Position numbers and translations under genes: made by a program
NCBI GenBank assembly: GCA_954871525.1
Contig: OX940871.1
Span: 24,278,586 to 24,342,585 of the forward strand
Source: Parietaria judaica
Lineage: Eukaryota > Streptophyta > Magnoliopsida > Rosales > Urticaceae
Direction: 5' to 3'
DNA: 64,000 nt
In this document: positions 24,901 through 33,859 of the stretch, in pieces
How the letters are laid out: each line of letters begins with the position of its first letter
How positions within the stretch are numbered: position 1 is the stretch's first letter
Notes under the pieces: generated by a model
What the model saw: only the letters and a program-made list of their open reading frames with translations
The model's database searches: none
Told to the model about the DNA's origin: nothing

Positions 24901-26519
24901 AAATAGCCAAACTTCAAACTCTAATTAGCCAATGTTTTCACTAATATTGTCAAATAGCCAATTAACTATGTTAATAAATCACGAAAGACCTGATTACCCT
25001 TGTATTAACGTGTATTAACGTGGTTAATTTGTTTAAAAATAATAATTATTTTTTTTAAAAAAAAATTATTTTTTTTTTGAAAAAAAAAATAATTTTTTTG
25101 TTAAAATTTTAATCACGATTTTTTATTTTTAAACAAATTAACTCCGTTAATACACATTAATACGTTTATTAACGTATTAACGTGGTTAATTTGTTTAAAA
25201 ATAAATAAAAAATTTTCAAATAAAATAAATAATTTTTTTTTTTAAAAAATAAATTTTTTGTTAAAATTTTAATCACGATTTTTTATTTTTTAAACAAATT
25301 AACTCCGTTAATACACATTAATAAACGTATTAACGTAGTTAATTTGTTTAAAAATAAAAAACCTTGATTAAAATTTTAACAAAAAAAATATTTTTTTTTC
25401 AAAAAAAAAATAATTTAAAAAAAATAAAAAATTAACCACGTTAATACCGTTAATATGTTAAAAGGGTATTATAGGTATAAAATATGTTATTAAATAACTA
25501 TTTGGCTATTTCACAAAGAAAAATAAAAGGTTAGCTATTTGGCTAATCAAACATTTCAATTTGGCTAACTCATGCTATTTCTCATAAAAATATATGATCT
25601 TTAAGTTAATGATAGCGTTTTAATTATCATCTTTACTAACATTAAAATTAGGAGCCATGATTTATTTTATTTTTTATTCTTCGGCCCTCTATATGAAGAA
25701 TATAACTGTGCCTTTACATTATGTCATGAACTATTATTTAAATCTGGTAATTAGTAAAACTTATGATGACATAAACTATTATTTAAATCTGGTAATTAGT
25801 AAAACTTATGATCGACATATACTATACTATATGTATATATGTTGATGAGCATCATTTAGTAAAGGGAGGTGTTATGTACCTGTAAACCTAGCTGTTGAAG
25901 GAGGTCATGTACTCGTTTCTTCTTCTCGGCGGCGGAGATTGCGGGAGGAAGCCTTACTTCGGCTGCAAACATGAACGTCTCAAACACCGTCAGCATCGGA
26001 AACAGCTGGTCGTCTTGCATCACGTACGCCGACACTCGCTTCATGTAGCTCGTCGTCACCTAAATTATAAAAATCCAACACCATTGTATATTCAAAAATC
26101 AAAATCATATCTATTAACGTGCTTTTTGTATTTTTGAGGCACAGTAACATATATAGGCTAATTACCGGCTTTCCGTTGACCCTGACGGAGCCTTGCAAGC
26201 TGCCCTGAGCAATCCGTCCGGCCAAGGCATCGAGGAATGTGGATTTCCCCGCCCCGCTAGGGCCGAGGATGGCCATGAGCTCTCCCCTCATGGCTTGGCC
26301 GGAGATGTCGTCGAGGAGATACGCCTCCTTGTTGATCCAGACGCCGTCTTTCTTCGTCTTCTTGATGACGCTGTACGAGAGGCTCTTGAACTCCAGGCCG
26401 TGCCCGGGAATCACCGTGCTCGGCGCTCCCTTCGTCTTTTTCTTATTAGCCGCCGGGTTCTCCATGTCGAGAAGCGTCTCCAGGCTTCGGTTGCCCTCTC
26501 GGCGCGCGAGCTTCGCCAT
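21920..26519 (-). CDS. STR: Half-size ABCG transporter STR (STUNTED ARBUSCULE), 813 aa, 4 exons
   Basis: STR pairs with STR2 in the periarbuscular membrane and is needed for arbuscule growth, probably through lipid export to the fungus. Exons on the minus strand: 26519-26166, 26059-25880, 24134-23866, 23558-21920; the sum is 814 codons with the stop. The nucleotide-binding domain comes first: Walker [10 protein letters not shown] (86-94), Q-loop YVMQDD (about 130), signature VSGGE (193-197), Walker B LLFLDEP (213-219), H-loop His250. A long Thr-Pro-rich linker (about 330-500; [21 protein letters not shown]) leads to the six-helix membrane domain (about 520-813). The N terminus [11 protein letters not shown], the [12 protein letters not shown] block, the long linker and the length fit STR rather than other ABCG half transporters. 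STR2 is not in the window. The coding exons are much GC-richer than their surroundings. Intron 2 (1745 bp) holds a foldback element. Confidence 0.92.
24888..25583. mobile_element. Foldback MULE-type element in STR intron 2 (696 bp)
   Basis: It opens GGGGCAAATAGTCAAATAGCC and closes with inverted AAATAGC phrases (GGCTAACTCATGCTATTTCTC). Inside, the CGTTAATACACATTAATA and TTTGTTTAAAAATAA blocks recur in both orientations. Perfect 9-bp direct repeats ATAAAAATA flank it at 24879-24887 and 25584-25592. The element accounts for much of the size of this intron and lies between the exons carrying the Q-loop and the ABC signature. Confidence 0.75.
25729..25812. repeat. 45-bp tandem duplication in STR intron 2
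   Basis: AACTATTATTTAAATCTGG and the following bases up to CTTATGAT occur at 25729-25767 and again at 25774-25812. The period is 45 bp and the repeated part is identical by eye. Confidence 0.85.
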
Positions 26520-26559
26520 GCATGAAGAAGCGGGCTTCTGACTTGGCCGACCCTTTACG

Positions 26560-26600
26560 TGAATGGAGATGGTGATAAGCTGCTAAATGCTTATAAAGCG
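26560..26600 (-). promoter_or_regulatory. Possible STR core promoter (TATA-like)
   Basis: On the minus strand CTTTATAAGC lies at about 26588-26597, some 70-78 bp before the STR start codon. That is a plausible distance for a TATA box and a short leader. I did not find a clean mycorrhiza-type CTTC/MYCS element (TCTTGTTC) next to it. Confidence 0.35.
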
Positions 26601-27192
26601 ATCGAGCCTTACGATGCTGTGATGATATGACAGCAACGCTAATCGACGAGCTTTTATTTGTCTGATTTCTCATTCTTTCTCACTTAGGGATTGTCGTTGG
26701 TTTCCGCTTTGTTTTTCACGTCTAGGCTTTTGTTGTTATTTCTTCTCATTCCAAATTAAACATAAGGGAAAATTATTTTTAGTGAATTATTAATGAGACT
26801 AAAAGTCATATATAAAACAAATTTGCATACGCACAAAGATTTGAGTATCCAGTTTTATCATTATTGGCTCGGGACATTCTTACAATCTTGGTCTCAACGG
26901 TATCATTGGAGACGGCATTCTCATTGGCTAGAAGGATTTTAAAGCCTCGACGCAAGTCAACGAAATCACAAATGGTCAAGATCCTTATGCTTTGTAAATA
27001 TTTAATTTTGGCGGAAAAGTGACAACAAGAGAACCTACTCATAGACAACGAACTGGCGGATTATTTTAGCACTGTTCAAATGTAATTCATTTTTAATTGT
27101 TTGTTTAATCATTGTACTTTGCAACTTCCTTGTCATTTGTTGGATTATTGTACTTTCCGTTTCCAATTTCCGAGTTTGTTGAATAAAAAAAA

Positions 27193-27234
27193 CTCTTCTT
27201 CTTCTTCTTCTTCTTCTTCTTCTTCTTCTTCTTC
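27193..27234. repeat. CTT microsatellite
   Basis: About 14 CTT repeats between the STR promoter side and the Copia remnant. It may lie inside the old Copia long terminal repeat. Confidence 0.9.
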
Positions 27235-27249
27235 TATTCAAACAAACAA

Positions 27250-27519
27250 ACTAATTAAAACTTAGAATCTTAAGTTTTTAAAAGTCGGACTTGAATGTAA
27301 TTTGAATCAATAGACGAATTTAGAGACTGAAAATGTAATTTAACATTTTTAAACTAAGAAACTTAAAAAATATATCCGGGTCCGGGAAAAATATCACCCA
27401 GACCAATCCGAGTCTGGGTTATTGAAAGAAAAAAAGAAGAAGAAGCCCGAAGTCGATGTCCGGCTTCGTGTATATTTTTTCAGGCTTACATAATTGTATC
27501 AAATAAGTCTAGACTAACA
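27250..27519 (-). mobile_element. Probable partial long terminal repeat of a decayed Copia element
   Basis: On the minus strand a polypurine-like tract (AAGGTGGAG) is followed at 27519 by TGTTAGTCTAGAC, the expected start of a 3' LTR beginning with TG. The far end cannot be fixed; I see no clear CA terminus or target duplication, so the left limit is approximate. Confidence 0.4.
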
Positions 27520-27730
27520 CTCCACCTTGAAATGGCTTCTAGATATTATCAATATTATACTTTTTTACAAATTCTTCAGATTGGTTATTGAGAAGGCTCT
27601 TAGTGAAAATGTTGGCCACTCTATTAGTCGTCGGTATAAATGGCACATAAATCGTCCATTCTCAATCTTTCCCTCTTCTAAAGTGTTGATATATTTAGTC
27701 TTGTGATGTAATACAATAAGTCTTGTGATG
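27520..27730 (-). pseudogene. Remnant of Ty1-Copia pol, RNase H end
   Basis: Read on the minus strand, the region gives HHKTKYIN, then EEGKIENGRF, then a frame-shifted YNIDNI and the tail KPFQGGVLV. Known: Copia RNase H domains end with an HxKTKHID motif, a short charged stretch and a C-terminal GGV just before the polypurine tract. Frameshifts and stops show that the copy is dead. Its upstream part is cut off by the LINE that begins near 27737. Confidence 0.5.
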
Positions 27731-27750
27731 TAATACTAGCACTACAAATC

Positions 27751-28173
27751 GTGGCAACCACAGACTTTAACTCCACTGAAATGTTGGGTACAACTACGAC
27801 ACCAAGCCCTTCAATGGTAGCAAATGTCGACCTCGAGCCGACATGCAAAGAGACACAAGTGGAGGTTGTGGCCACAAACCCGATGGTTGAGAGCAACTTG
27901 GTGGTTTACGTTCCCACGATGGAGATGCCCCCTCGGAAAGAGTTGCGATTGATGAATTCTCCTCTATCTATGTTACCGCCTTTGCATTTAAATGAGGAAA
28001 TTCATTTGGATGACCAACTGCTTAATGAGAAAACTAGTGGTGATGAGGTTGGTCAATGGACTATAGTTTCGAGAAAGAAGAAGCAACTTGTTGTGGAAGG
28101 TGATGAAGTTGTTCGGACCAAACGAACAATTAAAAACCCTACCAAATATCAACACTCAAAGATGCCTTGCTAA
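27751..28173 (+). pseudogene. LINE ORF1-like fragment (gag region)
   Basis: An open frame of 140 codons at the 5' end of the LINE, ending in a basic stretch (SRKKKQL). It has the polar, low-complexity character of the C-terminal half of plant LINE ORF1/gag-like proteins, but no CCHC knuckle is left. It overlaps the following frame, which carries the start of the endonuclease. Confidence 0.4.
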
Positions 28174-28194
28174 TTACTGTAAGCATTTTACGCC

Positions 28195-30403
28195 TGATCT
28201 TGTCTGCATTGCTGAGCCGATGATCGCCTTTAATTCGATTCCAGATAGGTATTGGGCTGCTTTGAATCTTGTTTTTGTTGAGTCAAATAACTCTCATCTC
28301 CCCTCATTATGGGTCTTGCGGAAAAGTTCTATCGAGCCTCCGAGCTATGTAAGTATTGGGGATCAACATGTCAGCTTTACTACTTCTATAAATGGTGTTT
28401 GTCATGATTTTTTTTGTGTGTTTATGCATCAACGTCTCTGGTGTCTCGGAGAAATCTTTATGCAGATCTGGTGAATTTATCGACTACTATTTCTTCTCCT
28501 TGGTTGGTGCTTGGTGATTTTAATGCGGTCAAAGGGGCTCATGAAAAATCAGGGAGACCGCCGACAGTTAGCTCTTGTCGTTATTTTAGAGTTTGCTCGG
28601 ACGATTGCAACTTGATTGATGTTCCTTTAATTGGAGCAAAGTATACTTGGTGCAATGGCCGATCCAAAGAAGAAAGAGTCGAATGTCTTCTTGATAGAGC
28701 GATGATCAACAAGCAATGTCAAGATTATTGGAACTTGGTTTCGTGCTCTTTGTTGCCTCGTCATTACTCGGACCACAACCCCTTGATTATCAACTGTCGC
28801 CATGCCCATAATAATCATGTTGCTCGATTTCGCTTTCAAGGTATGTGGCTCACTCATCCAGATTTACGAAACTTTATTGCGCCCAATTGGCTCGATACCC
28901 CGGGTGTTGCCCCCATGCAAGCCCTTGGTATTAAGCTCAATTTTTTACGTAAACCTTTGAAGATCTGGAACAGAGAGGTTTTCGGCTATCTTGGAAAAAG
29001 GATTGTGGACGCTGAAACTGCTTTAATGGATACTCAAAACGAAATTGCTCGTGATGGCTTTTCTGAATCTTTGTTTGCTAAAGAAATTTCGGCACACTCT
29101 GAGCTTGATATGGCGCTTAAGCAAAATGAGATTTTTCTAAAAGAGAAGAGTCGAAATAATTTGTTGAAAGCCGGGGATCGAAATTCTTCTTTCTTCCACC
29201 GCTCCGCTTCCATAAAGAAGTCTCGCATGAATATTACCTCTCTTCGGATTAATGGTGTGCTTTCTGTGAACCAAGATGATATTTCTATGCACATTGTTCG
29301 TTTCTATGAAGATATTTTTTGCTCAGCCTCTCAGTCTTCACAAAATATCGATCTTGTAAGGAATGTCATTCCTGTTTCTGTTGGTGATGTTGAGAATGAT
29401 ATGCTCACCATGACCCCTTCTTGCGACGAGATTCGGACCATGGTTTTCAGCATGGATGGCAACAACTCTCCGGGTCCGGATGGTTTCAATGGTAAATTTT
29501 TTCAAGCATTTTGGGATATTGTTGGGTCCGACGTCTGTCAGAGCGTGCAAAGTTTCTTTGTTAATGGAATCATTTTTACTGGGCTTAATTCAAGTCTAAT
29601 GGTTCTCATTCTTAAGGTTAAAGAGGCGGTGGAGATTGATCACTTCAGACCAATTATTTTGAGCAATTTTTGCTTCAAATTATTACTAAAATATTGGCAG
29701 ACAGAGTTTCTAGCATTGCAGCGTGTATTTTATCTGACAACCAATTTGGCTTTGTCAAAGGCCGGAATATCGCCCACTGTACAGCGGCGGCTTTTGAAGG
29801 AATAAATGTGTTAGATAAGAAGAATTTTGGTGGCAATATGGCCTTGAAGATTGACATCAAGCTTTCGACACCATGGATTGGGGTTTTATTTTAGACGTTC
29901 TGGAAGCCTTCAGATTCTCTTTAAAATTCAGGGATTGGATTCTTGAGATTTTCTCCTCGGCTAGGATCTCGATTATGCTAAATGGCTCGGCTAAAGGTTA
30001 TTTTCGGTGCAAAAGAGGTGTTCGTCAAGGAGACCCTTTATCTCCTCTTTTATTCGTAATTGCCGAGGATTTCTTAAGCTGACTTATTAGCAAATACGTG
30101 GAGGATAATAAATGGAAAGCTATAAAATACACGGGTAATACTCTTTTCACTTCTCATTTATTATATGCTGATGATGTGTTGTTATTTGGGGCTGCCACTA
30201 AAAGTAATGTGCGTGCAGTTTCTGAGGTTTTTGATATCTATTCTTCTTTTTTGGGCCAAGTTGTTAATTGGTCCAAGTCTAGTGTTATCTTTAGCGATAA
30301 ATTATGCAATCATCGGAGGCTAAGCATTGTTAATTCCATGAAGTTCAAGCAGATTTCCTTGCCGTTTCATTATCTCGAAGTTCCTTTATTTAAGGGCGCT
30401 TAA
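28195..30403 (+). pseudogene. LINE endonuclease and reverse transcriptase, frame-shifted
   Basis: Endonuclease signs: WLVLGDFNAV (catalytic Asp and Asn), KYTWCNGR, LLDRA and the terminal SDHNPLI. Reverse transcriptase signs: NSPGPDGFNGKFFQAFW, FRPIILSNF, NQFGFVKGRNI, GVRQGDPLSPLLF and the catalytic YADDV near 30165. The domains lie in at least four successive frames joined by small indels, so this is a dead copy. The catalytic YADD box itself is intact. Confidence 0.85.
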
Positions 30404-30415
30404 AGGAAAAAATGG

Positions 30416-31042
30416 TTGCAGCCTGTGGCCGATAAAATCTTGAGTAAGTTTGCTAGTTGGAAAGGCTCCACTTTTTCTTTGGCGGGTAGGATCACTCTTG
30501 TTAACTCGATGATTCAAAGTTCTTTTCTCCATTCTTTCTCGATTTATGCTTGGCCAAAAAGTCTCTTATCAAAATTGGAAAAATCTGTGAGGAATTTTAT
30601 TTGGTCGGGATCTATTGATAGTAGAAAATTGGTTACTGTGCCTTGGAATATTTGCTGTTTATCTATTTCAGATGGGGGCATTGGAGTGAAGAATTTGAGT
30701 GCCCTGAATAAGTCCATGATTGGAAAGTTATCTTGGCAATTCATTAATGCGAATTCCTTCCCTTTGAGTTTGATAAAAGTCAAGATCTTTAATACAGATG
30801 ACTATCTGAAAGCTAAAGTTATTCCCTTCTCTATTTGGTGTTCGTTAAGACCTTGTTTCTCTTTGGTTGCAGACAATATTCTCTGGTTGCAGACAATATT
30901 CTCTGGTTGTTTCTCTTTGGTTGCAGACAACTCAAATAAGAACTTTTGGCTTGATAATTGGTTGCATCCTTGTGTAGCCGATAGAGAAAATATTCCTTTA
31001 CAAAACCGAAGCAATCTCACGGCTAAAGTTTCTGATTATTGA
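30416..31042 (+). pseudogene. LINE reverse transcriptase C-terminal region with internal repeats
   Basis: This continues the RT thumb/connection part (SWKGSTFSLAGRITLVNSM, typical of plant LINEs; RNFIWSG). Within 30855-30935 the phrase GGTTGCAGACAATATTCTCT is present twice and a shorter copy follows, which inserts repeated residues into the protein. The frame ends at a stop at 31040-31042. Confidence 0.75.
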
Positions 31043-31345
31043 GTTGATGATTGTTGGAATTTGCCTCCTAATTTGTCGACGGCAGTCTCCGATGATATTA
31101 ATAAGTACATTTTTATCGAGGAAGCGAATGATGTGTGCGTTTGGCACCCCAGTAAGGACGGTATGTTTTATGTGAAATCGATCTACAATATGTTTTGTTC
31201 TAACTATAATTTGTTCCCTCAATGACATAAGTTTTTATGGAAGGAATTTCTTCCACCTTCGAGGTCTATTACTTGTTGGAGGGCTCTTTTAGACTTTCTT
31301 CCGACTGAGCTCACTTTACAGAAAAAAGGATTCTCTTTAGCATCC

Positions 31346-32265
31346 ATGTGTCGTTTGTGCAACAATCAGGTGGACGATTCTAACCATATCTTTGTTCACT
31401 GTGACTTTGTGGGGTCGGTTTTGATCGCGATATCTAGTATTTTTCTTAAACCTATTAATAGAGGTGGGTCTCTAGCCTTATTGCTCTCAGACGCCGCCTC
31501 TATTAATCTAAACCCCCAAGTTTTTGCCCTTTGGAATACTGCGATTATCTCGACAATTTGGCTAATTTGGCATACGAGAAATGCATGTTTATTTGATGAT
31601 GTGATTCCTAACATTCACATTTTTTGAGGCACATCTGGGGACTTATTAAGGAAGCAAGTTTCTTCAAACTGGGGACTGGAAGCACTTTGGAGGATCTCAG
31701 AATTCTGAAGACTTTCGGCATTAACATTCAGCCCAGAGAAGCTCCGAAAATCATTCCTGTTATATGGCGTTTTCCTCCCACATCGGTGTTAAAATGCAAC
31801 ACTTATGGTTTTTCTATGGGTACTCCGGGAGTGGCAGGAGCTGGAGGCATTTTTAGAACTTGTCGTGGATTTCCTCATGGCTCGTTCTCTTTTCACATTG
31901 ACTCTGCTTTTGCTTATGAAGCGGAAGTGATGGCCGAAGTATTTGCAGTGGAAAAAGCGATGGAATTTCATTGGGAGAACCTATGGCTCGAGTGCGACTC
32001 TACATATGTAGTTCAACTTTTTCAAAAGAAATCGAGTTTGGTCCCTTGGAGGTTACGTGCTCGTTGGTCCAAATGCATCCGCTTTGTGGATGTCATCAAC
32101 TTCAGAGTGTCTCATATCTTTCGGGAAGGAAATATAGTAGCCGATGCTATAGCTAGTTTTGGAGCTCAAAATTTGGGTAATCATTGGTGGCATTCGCACC
32201 CGGATTTTACTTCGTCTTTTGCAAACGATGACATTTGTTTTCGAGAGAACTTTAGATTTAGATAG
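31346..32265 (+). pseudogene. LINE zinc-binding (zf-RVT) and RNase H domains
   Basis: CRLCNNQVDDSNHIFVHCDF at 31348 is the zinc-binding RVT motif. From about 31770 the RNase H domain follows with EAEVMA (Glu), ECDST (Asp) and a terminal NIVADAIA (Asp). The first catalytic position, normally CNTDG, reads CNTYG here (codon TAT at 31804-31806), so the nuclease would be dead even without the frameshift between 31620 and 31630. Confidence 0.8.
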
Positions 32266-32416
32266 TTCTCATATTTTGTTTTGGGTGTAATTCTTGACAT
32301 TTTCATTTATATTATTTCGAGCCCCGCTTCTTTCTTAGTTTCTTGGGTGCCAACTTAGTTGGGATTCGAGTTCACTTTGCGAGATTTCGAGCCTCCATCT
32401 TTAAATTAAAAAAAAA

Positions 32417-33280
32417 CGACAGATAAAAAAAACAGTAATTTAATATAGAAAATTTAGGGTTGAGATGAGGGTTTGGTCAACCCGTTGTCCCAATGTACGT
32501 GTTGTCAACCGAAAACATTTAAAAATATAAAACATGGACGTCTGGAAGATGATTTGGCTGAAAACGTCGTCGAAAGAAGATCTCACCGCAACCAGTTGTA
32601 GTTACTTTGGACAATGGTTTCGTCCAAATGTCCGTGTTTTCGACATTTAAATCTTTTATGTTAGGCAGTGTTAGGCCGCCTCACCTCTGGGCCGAGTTTT
32701 TGCATCCTGCGACCATGCCCATTCATTTCAATATTTATTTAATTGGTTTCACATTTTTGGGCCTCTCGATTTTATAATTTGGGCACCTATTATCCGTTTT
32801 CAAAATTGTAGTGATTGTAACATAAAATTTTAGATTATACTTGATATTTAATTTTTTGAGGATTATATATATTCTTTTATGTTATCGAATTTTAATTTAT
32901 TAAATGTTAACATAAAATGGGAAAATAGCAGGATAAGTATCTAAAGTTTTTGAAATGTTGACATTAAATTTTCAATTTTTGGGGCAGCGAAAGTTGTCAA
33001 ATTCTTATTTTGTATGTTTTCGCTCAGAATCGTTAAGCAGCGCCACGTGTCACGTTTTTAAACCCATTAAATACATGATTAATTTTTTAAGAAACTAATT
33101 TATCAATGATAAACAATAGTATATATAATGAGTTTAAAAACGTGACACATGGTGCGATATTGGGCAAAGATATGAGGAAAGACACAATATAAAGATTTGG
33201 TAATTTTCGCCACCTAAAAAAATGAAAACTACTAGATTTTCCTTTTAAAATTAATTCTAACTAAGTACAATTAATAAAAA
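32417..33280. repeat. Spacer containing an inverted-repeat element
   Basis: Between about 32975 and 33225 the phrases CACGTGTCACGTTTTTAAAC and GTTTAAAAACGTGACACATG face each other, and diverged complementarity continues outward for some 70 bp (GGGGCAGCGAAAGTTG against CGCCACC). This is a miniature foldback element of unknown class. The rest of the spacer holds nothing I can support. Confidence 0.55.
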
Positions 33281-33754
33281 GGGTTAATGACAACGGTAAT
33301 ACCCAAAGTTTGATAAAAGAACCCTTCGTGTACCCAAAGTTGAAAAAGTGGTGACAAAAATATCTAAAGTCACATTTGGGGAGTTGACCACTCCATTCTC
33401 GTAACACCGTTAATTTACCCGTTAACTTTGGCCACGTGGACAAACGTGGGTTGCTGACATGACAATTTTCGCCACGTGGAAGAGCTCACGTACATCAGCC
33501 TCGTTTACGACAAAACAACGAGCTAAACCCCTTAATTATTACTATTTAATACAACTAATTAAAACCCTAATGATTACGCTTAACAAAACAGATTTGTCCA
33601 CGTGACCAGCGTTAACGGGTAAGTTAACGGCGCTACGAGAATGGAAATGTCAACTCTCCAAATACGACTTTAGATATTTTTACCACCACCTTTTGACTTG
33701 AAGTACACAAAAAGTTCTTCGACCAAAGCTTAAATATTTTCGCCGTCATTAAGC
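33281..33754. mobile_element. Foldback MULE-type miniature element next to SURF1 (474 bp)
   Basis: It starts GGGTTAATGACAACGG and ends with inverted CGCCGTCATTAAGC. The arms (about 33281-33445 and 33600-33754) match across GGGGAGTTGACC, CCATTCTCGTAACACCG and ACCCGTTAAC. Flanks TTAATAAAAA (33271-33280) and TTAATCAAAA (33755-33764) agree at 9 of 10 bases. Its right edge lies only about 105 bp from the SURF1 start codon, so it forms part of that promoter. Confidence 0.65.
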
Positions 33755-33859
33755 TTAATCAAAATGATTAATTTGGGGAATTTCTACTTGTTTTTGTTTT
33801 CGCTTAAACCCCTGAGAAAGAGACTCGAAGCAACAAAGCCTCTCTCTCTTCTCGAATCA

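Larger units (their letters stand above)
27737..32416 (+). mobile_element. Plant L1-type LINE with RNase H domain, broken
   Basis: The order is a gag-like frame (27751-28173), an APE-type endonuclease, a reverse transcriptase, a zinc-binding CRLCNNQVDDSNH-type motif, an RNase H domain and an A-rich tail (about 32407-32416). Frames shift near 28100-28420, 29690, 29860 and 30080, with stops near 30080, 30400, 31040 and 31225, so the copy cannot make a full protein. The short repeat GTCTTGTGATGTAATAC (27701 and 27720) lies at the 5' boundary, but no matching sequence follows the tail, so the target duplication is unresolved. Orientation is plus. Confidence 0.85.

Noticed and set aside
27020..27045. 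Mycorrhiza-type CTTC/MYCS promoter element upstream of STR
   Set aside because: On the minus strand CTCTTGTTG resembles the motif but lacks the full TCTTGTTC core and lies about 500 bp away; the CTT microsatellite nearby also gives false matches.
30855..30935. Regular short repeats considered as a CRISPR-like array
   Set aside because: Only two to three units without unique spacers, inside a plant LINE; this is simple slippage.
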